A model generated the notes under the pieces. That model saw only the letters and a list, made by a program, of their open reading frames with translations. It did not search any database and was not told the origin of the DNA. 64,000 nucleotides of DNA from Leucocoprinus leucothites (taxonomy: Eukaryota; Basidiomycota; Agaricomycetes; Agaricales; Agaricaceae), in contig JAACJO010000001.1 of NCBI GenBank assembly GCA_013368445.1, positions 620,001 to 684,000 of the forward strand, given 5' to 3'. This document shows, piece by piece, positions 51,218 to 62,827 of the stretch. Numbering within the stretch: the stretch's first letter is position 1; every line of letters starts with the position of its first letter. A program made the translations under genes and the position numbers.

Positions 51218-52283
51218 ATCGCTAAACAGGAAGAGTCTCGGAGAGAGGTGACAAGAAGGGAAAGAGGCGAGGAAAGAAGGGAGGACTTCGAAGGCGCTGC
51301 CTTGAAGCTGGGAAGATGATCAAACTTTGTTATGGCCACAACAGAAGCACAGCTGCTGGCGTCGCGCTAGGCATGAGAAATCAAATGATGTCGATGTTAC
51401 ATATGTTACAGGGCCGGTTGATTGGTGATGGCCCTAGTGATAGGCAGGGAAGGTAGTTGCCGAGCCGAGAACGGAAAGGACCTGACTTTTTACATTTTGG
51501 ACGCATCCATCCTCTTGTGTACAGTACTCGCCCATGAAGGCCTTTGCAGACCACTGATGCCGATTAGAACGAGGATAATTGCGTAATATACGCGTCTTGG
51601 AATGCATTTTGAAACAGCCAACTCATGTTTTCAAGCACGACTGGGGTAGAAATACTAAAACTTTTTGGACGCGACTAGTCTACTCAAAGGACATGGAACC
51701 GATTCCCGGGTTATCTTGAGCCCTTCTCCGCGATAGGGACTTGTCCGAACAATCACGAAGCCTGTTAATTCGTCTGCAATTTGTAGCACCGAGGTGCGAT
51801 TATCGAGAATCGGAATTGGGAAAAGCTCAGCCTGTATTTGTTTATTTTTGTCGAAAACCATGCTCCAATATCCTAGTCGTGCGAAGAACCATACCTGCTA
51901 TCACATACTTGGCGTCCAGCTATCCTTTACTTCTCTATGGAAGCAGAGATCGACAGGCTACATCCCAGCTTATCAAGTCTCTCAAAGCGAGTCTTGGGAT
52001 TGGTTCGTTGCCATCAAGTGTCTGCATACCATTCTTAACGACATGTTCCTAGCCCTCTATCACTACGTAGTGCATTTGCTGTCGAGCTTGCATCACGAAG
52101 AATAAATTAATAACTGATGACGTCTCTGAGATCGCGTTCTGAGCTATTTTTGTTCTCTTCGACGAACAGGACTCTGGCGGGGTTCAGAATTGACCTTACT
52201 TGACTTCAGGATATCGTCGTGACGGTGGCTCCCTCTCCTCCACTCTTGAAGTATCTCTCATTATTTGCCTACTTTCCTTCGAG
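51218..52283. other. divergent promoter region (SDR / 1348-aa orphan)
   Basis: 1.07 kb between divergent genes. Overlapping plus-strand frames at 51741-52105 are unsupported. I see no TATA box at a convincing distance. Confidence 0.45.
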
Positions 52284-55200
52284 ATGGGAAACGTTAACGA
52301 GAAAAACGTGCAGAAATTGGGCGGGGCGAAGGAGAAGGAGATGTTGGATCCGAGAGGACATTTCGACCCTTGGACTGTATGTATGCGTTCAGCTCATTCC
52401 TCATTTGGACTTGAGAAACCATGGCTGAGGATTTAAACAACAGGTCAAGGAAGAAGCTCGAACAATCGAAGAGGTAGGCCTCTTCTGGCGTAAGAAAGTA
52501 TTGGTCTGACGATTTATCCAGGTGTTGTCTCCGGGTGTTGAACTGCGATGCCCACCCTCTCCAGAATCTGAGCCCGAACATAAACCACAACTCGGAAGCG
52601 TGAGCATCCTCCGTGATGATAACGAACTCAGCTGATGTAGACAATCAGGACACCGATGTTCCTTTGCCCAGTCTTCCGGCTGAAGAGGTAGGACTCGAAC
52701 TATTCCAGCTTTCTCAACCAGACGTTGACCCAGTCACTGAAATCAATCGAGAAACCGAGGACAGCCGCAACGAATATTCGCTTCCTTTGCCAGACTCTGT
52801 TATTCCTGATACGTTTGAACTCCTTGAAGACGAGGAATTCTTTACACCCTCTTTCCCTGATGATGCAATTGCTGAGGTTCCTATTTTGACGCCCACCACG
52901 CCTGCAATTCGTTCCTTGGGAACTATTGAAGAGCTTGACGAAGACGCCCCTGCCCCCGATGTGCGCATACATTTACTTTCTTGACTCGTTCACTGACGTT
53001 TTTGCTCAGGCAGACGAACGACTTGTGGATCTCAGTCCCCTTACAATTGGCACAGCAGAACCTTGGCAGCTCCCTGTAGACAATGAGCACGCCCTTCAGC
53101 TTTCGGAGCCCGCGGATCGTGCTACCGCGATCACAGAACAGATTTTGCAGAATTCTCCGCCCTTGCTAGCTTCCAACAGTTCTGGCGCTGCCTTGCAGCG
53201 GAATACCGATATCTTGGACGTTCCTGGCAGTATTCTTCTCCAGCCACGAATGATGGATAAGCTCCCCGAGGTTGCGACTGTCTTGTCACCGCTTGTTCTT
53301 GACCCTCCTGCGCTTACCATTGTTGATGACATGGTATTTGGCGTGGCATCTGGGAGCAAACCTGATAGTGTTGAAGACTTATATTTGGACGAAAAGGGCG
53401 ATGAGACCCCCCGAGTGTCGATGCCTCCCATCGCTTGCTTAGCCGCTGAAGTGAAAAATGAGCGCCTTCATGGAGCTAATGACAACTCATACCTCGCATT
53501 GCTTGCCCCGTATCTGGACACTATTCCTCTCCCACCCTTTCCGATTGAGGAGAATGCTAGGCTTTTCGTGTCGGACTCTTTCGCCAAGTCTGGTCTAGGT
53601 CTAATTGTATCCAACATCGCAGCAGCTGTCGAAAAGCCTCAAGGTGGCCTCACCTCGCCGCAGTCTCATGGTATCTCTAGGGATTGCCTTGGGTACACAC
53701 CAGTTGAACCTGAACAAGGTTTGGCCACCAGTCCCTGTGGAACTGATGCGGAGGATACTTCTGGTGGTCTCGATGGCAAGCCATCACCCTCGGCCGTTTC
53801 GCCCAGTTGTCTTTCTGCCGGCATCCAAATATCTACGATCGAAGAGGAGCTCAACCTGATTCAACTCGCCTTTAATAACCTAGAGATCGCCAATGATGGC
53901 CCCTCGCCACCTGTTTCTCAGCTGACTCGCCCTGCACTCGCCGCTTGGGAGACAGGGGTTGGTACCCCAAAACCTTCTCTGGAGAAGCTTTCATCGGTTA
54001 TTGCTGAGATCAGAACCTATGCTGATGCCACCGATGTGAGTCACTGTTAAGGCGTCGCTCAATGCAGCCAGACTAATCAAAAGCTTGTATCAGGTTGCAA
54101 TGCGACATCCAGAAATAGCCAAAGAGGTCCTACAGATACCACTACCCTTTACTAGCCGTTCCACCTTGACGGTCGATCGATCTACCCAGAAGGTAGAACG
54201 TGAGGGTCCTAAACACACTCTGGATTGGCCCAACTGGACCAACGCACCTGCGGAGGGAACTAATACCCCCAATTTACCTTTAAGCAGGGTATCCGGAGAC
54301 CTGCTTAATCATGGGACACATACACCGGACACCCCCAACTGGGCCGTAGCGCCGGTCATTGAACATGCTATGTCACCCAAAATCGGGAAGACTCAGCGAG
54401 AACGGGGCCGCACTCGAGATAAAAAAGGAAGAAAGGGCCGAGGTAGCAACAATGCACAAACTTCTCAGCCTATTCGTTCTTCCTCAGCTCGGGCGGTCCC
54501 TTCGATCCCCGTTGTTCCGAAGCTAACCAAAGAGAAATCCAAGGCTCGATCCAAGGCCCGACCACCGTTACAAATCGCTCCCACCGAAGAGCAGCGGAAG
54601 GTAGTAGCTAATCATCAAAAGGTCAGCAAGTGGATAAACGATTCAGCATCGGCTATGGTCTCTCCGAAATCTGATGCGGAACGGGCGTCTATTCCTAGGG
54701 CTCCTTCGAGTGCATTTTTTATGGATCCTGTCCCGGAGCAGACTATTAACAAGGGACCGGATGGTCGTGCAAATATTGAGAAGGAGCCCCTGTACCCAGC
54801 TTCACGGATAATAAAGGCCTTGGCTGCTGAAGAAGCTCATAAGAGGGGCTTTCATGACGAGGCGTTACTCGAGGTATGTATCTTTCCGCGTTACGTACTA
54901 TGTATCTGTGGGGTAACGAGACTCAGGGCGAGGTGCATTCAAAACCGAAGGAAGCTGACCAAGCTCCAATGATCTCAGCTAAGGAGAGTGTGGGCGTTCC
55001 TTCTGCACTTGAAATCGATCAGGAGGCCACTGTTGACGAAGGTAAAAAGCCTATGGTCAGGAGTCCTTCCCCAAGCGGTCGCGAAAGGAGCGCAAGTATT
55101 GCGAGTAGTCTTGTATCTGGCATCTCGGCGAGATCTGGGGTCCCCGCCTCGAGTCGGCTGTTCCGACGTGCAATCCAAGAGATTGGATCTCTAGCGTACC

Positions 55201-56721
55201 CACGATCTGTGTCTGGAAACGATGCCAGTAATCGTCAACTTCCAGTCCAGAGTCAAGCTAAGGAACCAGAGGAAATCGCAGACGGCTCCACTCAGCCTCC
55301 TGAAACACTTTCCTGGAAATCACCACGATTAGATAGCACACCGATTACTACCACTGCCGTTATCTGTCCCGAGAATAGATTCACGCAGCAGGCTACCGAG
55401 GACACTAAAGGAAAAGTTAAGACTTCGACTCCACTTCATCAAATGGCTGATCCTGTGAAAGGCGCGCGAAGTAACAGCGAGCGCTTCACATTCAATTTTA
55501 AGCCTCCGGGTGCTTCCATTGCCAAGGAAGATCAGAAGTCGGGAGTAGGACGACGGGAGGTCATTTCACCCTTTACGATGAGACTGGGGTCTGGTACTGT
55601 GCCGACGGTGAGAGCTGGGGACAACGTCATGAAAACATCACGAACTACGTCGACGAGCACTTTCATTCCTCAAGGGAAGTACACACCTCCTCCGATCCGG
55701 GAAGGCCAAATGCAACGTCAGGCTCGGGTCCCGACTTCTCTGGCAACGGGTGCTATTCCTGGTAATAGTTCCACTACGTCATTCAAGCACAAGACTTCTC
55801 AGTCCGTACAATATCCTGATTCTACTGGCGCTGCTCCTACCGCAACTCTGGGTTTGAGTGCCAAAACTCGGCCTTTTGTCTGTTCTGACGTTACGGCGAC
55901 GAATAACCATCACAACTTGGAGGCCCCTTCCCCCTCCCAGAATCTGCGCAATGTTGGTGACGTCAACGCGGACATGCGGTTCGGAGCCGGGGGTCAGCCT
56001 TTGCCCGCTACTGAAGAGGAATCCGAGAGTCTTCGCTCGGTGACGTACGGTCACAATCGCCAGTTGAATTTACATGCTGAGTACATGAATACAATACAGA
56101 GCGGAAATACTGGCTGTTATTCGCGATTGGTGAACGACTCTCCTGACACCTATTCTCGGAATATGCTGGTCTATGATGGTCTGGATCAGATTAAGGCGGC
56201 CGAAGTTGTTTCTGAATCCAGGGCGCACCATTATCCGCCGCCGCCTGTACCACCTCAGCAACGAATCGGAGGGTATACAGCGCAGCTAGAGCGATTGCAG
56301 CAAGATATGGCGGACTTTAGGAATCTAACCCGCGGATACAGTCAACAAGAGACGTTCAATCCAACTGTGACTGCGAACCGGTTCCAAAACCTGAACCTGA
56401 GAGCACCGAGAGCTCGGGTGAGTGTTGGGATCTTTCATACTTGTACCAGTTGGGTGATCGAGTTCTTTTTGACCTGTGATACAGGTGAACCTTGACCAAG
56501 CGACGGGGTTTAATGAGGCAAAAAATCTTTTACAGTCGGATGTTGTCCCGCAAATACAGAATGCAATCCTCACGCCGAGATCCAGACCCCTCCCGCCGCA
56601 TTTACAGAATCAAAATATTGCGACTCATAATATGTTTGAAGAATATAGCCGCCCACAAAGACAGGAGACGAGGGTAGTGCACGAGAGTATCCCATCGAGG
56701 TTACCCAGGAGAAAAATATAG
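52284..56721 (+). CDS. hypothetical large disordered protein
   Basis: Model: join(52284..52376,52444..52473,52522..52599,52649..52960,53010..54035,54094..54873,54927..56417,56485..56721), 4047 nt, 1348 aa, every boundary phase 0. I recognise no domain. The N-terminus is short and charged (GGAKEKEMLDPRG). A long acidic, Pro/Ser-rich region follows, with an ordered-looking helix at STIEEELNLIQLAFNNLEIA. A PNW-containing segment (DWPNWTNAP, DTPNWAVAP) and a strongly basic tract (RGRTRDKKGRKGRG) come next, then helical blocks RKVVANHQKVSKWIND and AAEEAHKRGFHDEALLE. A Ser/Pro-rich tail includes LERLQQDMADFRNLTRGY. The second exon is only 30 nt. The first three exons were found by splice logic; an ATG at 52616 is a fallback start. 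Regulatory or scaffold role is a guess. Confidence 0.7.
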
Positions 56722-57190
56722 CACGTTTCAAGATCGATTGTTTTTGGTGGCAATCTCGTTCCTTGACTTGTTCCCCTGTAGTCCTTCTTATCCCCTTTCT
56801 CTTAAGCGATACCTCTTTTGTCATCTGTACAGTCTTCAGGAACCAGGAATGGCGATGTGTTATGTCGAAGTGTCAAAATATTGACCGTCAAATTGATGGA
56901 CACAAGTACAGCTTGAACGACAAGCGTCAAAGCGCGAGGCGACCATGGGGAAACAACGTACAGCAAATGTACAGCAGGATATGAACATCGTGCTAAGAAG
57001 AAGTGGACAATATATACGCGAAGTTATATGTGAGATGAAGACCAGCTGACACGTTTACAGCGTCAAGCTGATTGGCTGTGTCAGACTCGCGAAAATCGAA
57101 TGAACAAAAGGGAATGAAGGGACGTCTTCCACGCCAGCAAGAAGAGTTTAATAGCTTAGTCCGAGCGTGCTTGATTGATCACGTCAAAGA
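56722..57190. other. convergent 3' flanks
   Basis: 469 bp between the stop of the 1348-aa gene (plus) and the CAP-protein stop (minus). No gene is supported. Confidence 0.5.
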
Positions 57191-57999
57191 TTAAATGTGA
57201 ACGTTTTGCCTGTGAAAGTGGACGTGAGCAAAAATATCCAAAAGTCTGACGAAGAAAGCATACACAATCTCTCCAACAATGTTTCCAGCAGGGTTGTACA
57301 GGCAAACATACAGAGTTGCAGGACCTTTGCCGGGGAAAATATTACTGCAGGTAGAGACGGCACATCCAAGATGGGTTGTTGACCTCCAGACGACCTGAGT
57401 GAAGTGGTTGTACACTGGGTGGACAGGGTTGTAGGAGCCTGTAGCAAGCGAGAAACGTATATCAGAAAGTTATGAAGGCGGACGATAGGTACGGCTCCAC
57501 GAAACAGTGGCGATCCCCAAAAATAGAGAAAAGGGTTAGAAAGAAGCGTGTCACTTCAAGCGCTCATAGGCAGGAGCAAAAGAAAATCATGAGCGCTAGC
57601 TGTCAAAGAACACTCACCCTCATCTTGGACAAAGGTACCAACAGCGGCATTGATCGGGAAATTACCAGTAGCGGCGACAATATTCTCCCCGTAAGATTCA
57701 TCACTCAAAATACCTCCCGTGTGTTTGAAATTACAAGCATCTGCCCATTGTTCCGCCATCTGTGCGAGGGAGACGGACCATTTCAGGGGAGCGGCGTTGT
57801 GCTGGGCTCGAACGCTGTTATGCGCTTGGAGGAATGCGGACCTTTGGGCAATGGAACGGCGAATAGAGGTTGGGTCGATGTGACGCTTGAAAACGTCGGT
57901 CTCGAAGTGTGAGCCGGTTGCGGGTGCTGCGGATGCATTGGTTCCGTGGAGGAGAGTGGTGAGGAGAGTGAGGAAGGGGAGGAAGATGAATGAGATCAT
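57191..57999 (-). CDS. secreted CAP (SCP/PR-1-like) protein
   Basis: Model: complement(join(57191..57438,57618..57999)), 630 nt, 209 aa. It has a signal peptide (FIFLPFLTLLTTLLHG, about residues 4-19, cut near NASA). A CAP domain follows: FLQAHNSVRAQHNAAPLKWS, ADACNFKHTGG, YGENIVAATG, then YNHFTQVVWRST and LGCAVSTC, with VCLYNPAGN near the end. His and Glu of the CAP cavity are present, and paired cysteines suit an extracellular fold. Fungal relatives (SC7/SC14, yeast Pry) are secreted and bind sterols or fatty acids; the exact ligand here is unknown. The start at 57999 gives a clean signal peptide; an upstream Met at 58059 would bury it. The last 24 residues after GNIVGE are unusual, and a further intron there is possible. 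Confidence 0.88.
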
Positions 58000-58838
58000 T
58001 TCTTGTGATAATTGTCTTGTTTTCCTCCGAAAAAATATTTGGACTTTCGAATCAAGCACCTAGATACTCAACTATCGGGTGTAAAGAGCGACGGGAGGCT
58101 AGGAAAGCCTAGAGGTACTTGGAGAAGTGGATGATGGAGGTGGTGGAGGAGAGAGGTGAAAAGCCGGAACTGGGAGGTTAGTAGAGGCCGTTGTGAATTT
58201 GACGCACATGATTGCGCCGCATGTGCGTGTGGATTTTTTTTTTCGAGAGGACAGAGTTGGAAGTTTGATCTCGTTGTAGCCTTGGCAATGTATCCGTCAC
58301 CACGGACTTTCCTGACGGGGAAGTGAAGTGGGGAAATATGGCCGTTGAACGAAGGAAAGTTAAGACTTTGGCAAACGGATTGACTACCTCCTGGACGTCA
58401 AGCTTCAAAGAACGACACTGTTGTATACACTTGCGTGGCCTGGGAGATATGTCCTTCACTAGTCCCCCTCGTGGCTTCCCGCATGCCATGGACAATAATA
58501 TTTGATGGGGTTGTGTGCTTATCACGTGAAGATAAATTAAAGATTGTTGATCATGTCATTTATGTTATGTCATGGGATATTTCATGATGGAATTGATGTT
58601 CAAGCGCATATCAGATCATCTCCAGATTAACATTGAGCAGGTAAGTGAGTTGAGCATACAACAGGGCATACTGGGCATGCAGAGTATGTTGCTTTTGCTG
58701 TAGGCTCAAAGATATCCCAACCCCTCGGTGGTCTCGATTGCATGACGAGTGTATGAGGCTTTTTCTATATAACAAACTCGATGAGGGGCAAGAAGCAGTC
58801 GTGAATGGAGGGGTTAGAAAGGGATAGGCTAATTCAAG
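58000..58838. other. intergenic
   Basis: 839 bp between the prefoldin stop and the CAP-protein start, both on minus. Contains the CAP gene promoter; no gene is supported (ORF 58178-58525 lacks motif or splice support). Confidence 0.5.
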
Positions 58839-59382
58839 TTAGGCTAGTCGAATATCATAATCCTTCTTGAAGCTGTCCAAATCTTGTTCTTTTGTTTTGT
58901 ATTGCTCAGCGAGACTAGCAACTGCCTTGCGAATCTATCTGAACTGTCAACACCCACAAGATGGATTAAACAGGCAAGCTCCACACACCCCATCGCGGTT
59001 AGTTTGCAGTGCAGGGACGACATCCTTCACAGTGCGCTCGACGAGGACTCCACCAATTAAGCGAAAGCATTTTCGGTCTGGTTCCTCCGCGAGGGCTTCA
59101 TTCAGTGTGTTGAGCACGAGGCTAGCATCCGAATCGAGTTAGGGGCGCAATAAAGTCAAGAGAGGAAGGTTAAGCATACGTATGCTCGTCAGCCTCTTGC
59201 TCGAGCTCGCCTATTTTGCCTGCGAGAGCCTGGAGGTCATTTTGCATCCGAACGAAGTTCTGTTGGATCTCTGTCTGAATCAATCTCGTGAGAGCCAGGA
59301 TTTTGCGCGGTTAGTTGGACTGACCCTGGGATGTTAGAGATGGGAGCTTTGCTTTTGCCTTGGAGGAGGACGAGGAGGCCAT
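58839..59382 (-). CDS. PFD2: prefoldin subunit 2
   Basis: Model: complement(join(58839..58934,58989..59121,59180..59270,59325..59382)), 378 nt, 125 aa. It is the beta-type subunit of the hexameric prefoldin co-chaperone that passes nascent actin and tubulin to the CCT chaperonin in the cytosol. After a Ser/Lys-rich leader come the first coiled-coil helix (EIQQNFVRMQNDLQALAGKI), the hairpin hallmark (TLVLNTLNEAL, RKCFRLIGGVLVERTVKDV) and the second helix (IRKAVASLAEQYKTKEQDLD). Length and the GGVLVERTV motif match GIM4/PFDN2. Introns are 53-58 nt and frame closes exactly. The ATG is only 136 bp from the divergent NDUFS8 ATG. Confidence 0.95.
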
Positions 59383-59518
59383 GATAAGGGACGAACAGTT
59401 TGAGTTGCTCGTGACATGATTGGCCGGTCTGGCATTGTAACGCGTCACGCGTGACCCTTACCGCTCCGTTTCACGCAACTCCAACTCGTCGGCGCTGGCA
59501 TCCTCGACGCTCTCCTCC
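59383..59518. promoter_or_regulatory. 136-bp bidirectional promoter (PFD2 / NDUFS8)
   Basis: Only 136 bp separate two divergent start codons. Within it lies the GC-rich repeated motif CGCGTCACGCGTGAC, which is palindromic (GTCACGCGTGAC) at about 59442-59453 and is a candidate shared factor site. No TATA box is seen, as expected for constitutive housekeeping genes. Confidence 0.6.
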
Positions 59519-60526
59519 ATGTCCTTTGCACGTATCGTCGGGCTCCAGCCCCGCATCATCGCGACACTAGCTCGCCAGTCTCCTGCAAACACCCTCGTTT
59601 CTCGTCGCCTCATTTCTTCTTCATCCTGCTCGCATGCTCAGCACGCTCCCCAGAGTCTCGAGAGTAACCTCGACCAGAAGGTCAACCGTAGGCACGCAGC
59701 ATCGGAGCACGCTTCCTCCGATCTTTCAGTAGACCCATACAGGAATGGACCAAGTGCTATTGATAAGGCCGTCCATATTTTCTTCCTCACTGAGATCCTC
59801 CGAGGTATTCCGTTCATCCAATGCCAATTTTCCTTGTCACTGAATGTCCTTAGGAATGTGGATCGTACTGGAAAACTTCTTCCGACCGCCCTATACTATC
59901 ATGTATCCGTTCGAGAAGGGTCCTCTATCACCGCGTTTCCGTGGCGAACATGCTCTGCGTCGATACCCCAGCGGGGAGGAGCGCTGCATCGGTGAGTTGC
60001 CAACTGCGATTACGTGTATGGTGCCCTTACACGCCCTGAAAAGCCTGCAAACTCTGTGAGGCTATTTGCCCTGCTCAGGCTATTACGATTGAGAGTGAAG
60101 CGCGTCTGGATGGATCGAGAAAGACAACTAAATACGGTTCGTTGTTAACACGTCGAAGACAATCCAGTGCCAGTGCCATTAACCTTCGCCCTAGATATCG
60201 ATATGACTAAGTGCATATACTGCGGCTTCTGCCAGGAGGCATGCCCAGTTGATGCTATTGTCGAGAGTACGTTTCAAGTCAAATATTTTCCCCGAGTCAG
60301 GATTTTTTGAGTAACAACGGCTTCCATTTTAGCACAAAATCAAGAATACTCCACCGAAACCCGTGAGGAATTGTTGTATAACAAAGAGAAACTCCTCGCG
60401 AATGGCGATAGGGCCGAGGCTGAGATTGCTGCAAACCTTTTGGGTAAGTTGGTGCCTTCTGATTCATGAAACCTGTGCATGTATGAGTATCTGACACTTC
60501 TTTCAGCGGACCACGTATACCGATGA
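59519..60526 (+). CDS. NDUFS8: NADH:ubiquinone oxidoreductase 23 kDa subunit (complex I, NDUFS8/TYKY)
   Basis: Model: join(59519..59804,59854..59991,60044..60136,60195..60266,60333..60443,60507..60526), 720 nt, 239 aa. It is the peripheral-arm subunit of mitochondrial complex I carrying iron-sulfur clusters N6a and N6b on the path to ubiquinone. A mitochondrial presequence is evident ([20 protein letters not shown], then RRLISSSS). Two 4Fe-4S motifs are complete: Cys140, Cys143, Cys146, Cys150 ([12 protein letters not shown]) and Cys179, Cys182, Cys185, Cys189 ([12 protein letters not shown]). The conserved tail includes [20 protein letters not shown] and ends DHVYR. The last exon is just 20 nt. 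All phases agree. Confidence 0.96.
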
Positions 60527-61541
60527 TAGTTTTCTGTCAAGTGGACGGTCTCTGTATAGCACCTTCCGTAGACGTTGTTGTCAGGGTATAGAGGCTTCCT
60601 ATCAGATACTCATTTTATCTTCATTTGCGCCTCGCAGTCTACTTCTCCCTGTGGCGAGTAGCTTTCTCGTGTGACCTATTCACATCTAACAAGTTGAGAA
60701 ACCGACTTCTCAACAAGTGTAATTGAGCGTCTGCCTTGTGTTATTTATACTCAGGCTTTAACATCATCATCAATTTCCTAACTGCATATGAAGCTTCTTT
60801 TAGATCTTGAATATCCCCTATTGACTTTTCCTGATTTTACTTGAGCCCTTCTAAAAACCAATTACTGCTCATCTCAACGATGTAAGTCGAAGCGATGTTT
60901 CCGCCACCGAGATCCTAGTTAACCGTTCCTTCTTGCAGAATCCCTGGGAATCCTGAGATCTCCTCGTTAATCAAGATATTAATTGCATGTAAATAAGGCA
61001 GTCTGACTCGTCCCTCCCTTCTAAAATGGAACACTGATAACAACGTGGGTCTTTTTACTCTCAATGAGTCTGCAAACTTTTTTCTCATCCAGGAGGATAA
61101 AACATCGCAAGGCGGTGCTCAACAACATTCGTCCGGCAAACAACTAACTCCTTGACTGCGACTTACGGCCATTATGTTGCCTTGGACGTTCACAATTAAG
61201 TTGTGACCACCCTACCGCCGGATATAATGAGGATTGTCTGTCTGTCAACGTCGGATTGTCAACGCCGCTTTCCATCGCGTGGGGCCTCATTCACGTAGAC
61301 TGATAGCGAGAGAAGAACCTTACTCAAAATTTCCGTACTCCCTATCAGCCAGGTCAGCCCAGCGCTCTGGTTGCGATCGAAACATGACTGTTGGCCATCT
61401 GTAACTACTGTCACCATTGTCAGCCGCAGCCACATTAATCTCATTACTTCCCATCCTCGCCCTCAGGCTTTCCCGGCCAAGCCTAACCAATCAACTCATC
61501 AAGTTCTTCTCCACAATGGTCCCTGCGTCAATAATAACTCT
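60527..61541. other. intergenic, no confident gene
   Basis: 1.0 kb between two plus-strand genes. ORFs are short. In-frame upstream Met codons (for example 61371) could lengthen the next gene, but the sequence before 61542 looks non-coding. Confidence 0.45.
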
Positions 61542-62827
61542 ATGCCTGCGGTCGGAAGAATACCGAATCAAGGTTTTCTGGAGAAGATCAGTCACAGAGC
61601 GGCTTCTGTCCATAAACAGTGAGTTCCATAAATTCCGCTGTCTATGTCTTGGAAGCTGTCCGATTAATTACTGACATTCTGATTTCGTACAACCTCCTTT
61701 GCTCTTATGATGTCTTGCAAAGCAGTACTGGCAATGATTCATCGCAGACGTCACCTCGGTCTTCGGCTAGTTGTCAACTCTCAAATACGGCTACAAGTGT
61801 TTCTGTCACTCTTCAGAACTCGACTTTGAAAGAGTCACAATCACAAAGTCTTCCCACAAGGCGGCGTCATTCCCGTACCAAGCCTGCATCTCATCATGCT
61901 AGACCCCTATCTTCCGGAATACCGGCGGATTCGTATATGGACTGTGATGTTGTGACAGAGACTGCGTCGGTAATACCCACTCAAGAGCGTGGATCTGTCA
62001 AGACACTCAATGCCACTCAGAGGCGACAACGTGGAACGTCGATGATGACTTCAAAAAGCTCTTTCAATAGACAGTCACGCTCTCCAAGAACACGTAGGCT
62101 CCACCTTTGCAATACACCTAACTCGACCGATTTGGATATTGTCGCCAGTCGACAAGAATCCCGTGGAGCTCTCACAGCCTCGAATTCTGAAGCAGCAGTA
62201 GTAGCAACAACGGAAATTTCCTCGGTGAACGACAGCCGCGGATTTCGTGCGAGGCTCATGCTATCTCAAGCTCGTAAAACGATTGAGAATCACAAACCGG
62301 CTTGGTCTGACACGGATCGAAGGCGGGGCTATCCGAGAACGCCTTTTGTTATGGATATCGTCCTGGAACTCAAGTCTCAATACGCTGGATACACTACTGA
62401 GGACATGTACGTAACCTTTGAAGCTATGCGGCGGACGGAGGATGCCCGACCGGTCTTTGAACACCTAGCGCATGATTTTTCGGCTGGGGTGGAAAGTGTG
62501 GATGCTTATTGGCATGATCAAGCAAAGATTTGGCAGGACTGGAGGGCTCCTGCGGATGAATGCATTGATAGCCACGGTGTAGCAAGAGGATCGCCGTTCC
62601 CCGCCGGGCATAGTCTTGTTGTTGCCCCAGGGTCGGTTGGCGTTTACCAGCGCCCTTTCTGTGCGACAGTGGGGACGCCACCATCTAATTCATTATCAAG
62701 CGGACGCACTAGCTACCCCGATTCAATTGAACGCTCGACAGCTTCCTGGTGCCCTGTGCTGGAATGTGATTATGTTGCTAGTTATCCCAGTCATCACAAT
62801 ATCGTTCCTGATGGCCACCGCTATTGA
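61542..62827 (+). CDS. hypothetical protein
   Basis: Model: join(61542..61618,61723..62827), 1182 nt, 393 aa. The first exon (MPAVGRIPNQGFLEKISHRA) ends at a strong GTGAGT donor. The 104-nt intron ends at CAAAG and frame is restored through a split His codon. I do not recognise the family. Residues about 30-195 are Ser/Thr/Arg-rich and disordered. An ordered C-terminal part contains ARLMLSQARKTIENHKPAW, PFVMDIVLELKSQYAGYTTEDMYVTFEAM, VFEHLAHDFS and VDAYWHDQAKIWQDWRAPADEC, a helical region with conserved Trp. The start is uncertain, as an in-frame Met lies at 61371. No signal peptide or membrane helix is seen. Confidence 0.6.

Noticed and set aside
51741..52105. Overlapping 103-codon ORFs in two frames
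   Set aside because: Two frames open at once in a promoter region with no splice pattern; likely chance.
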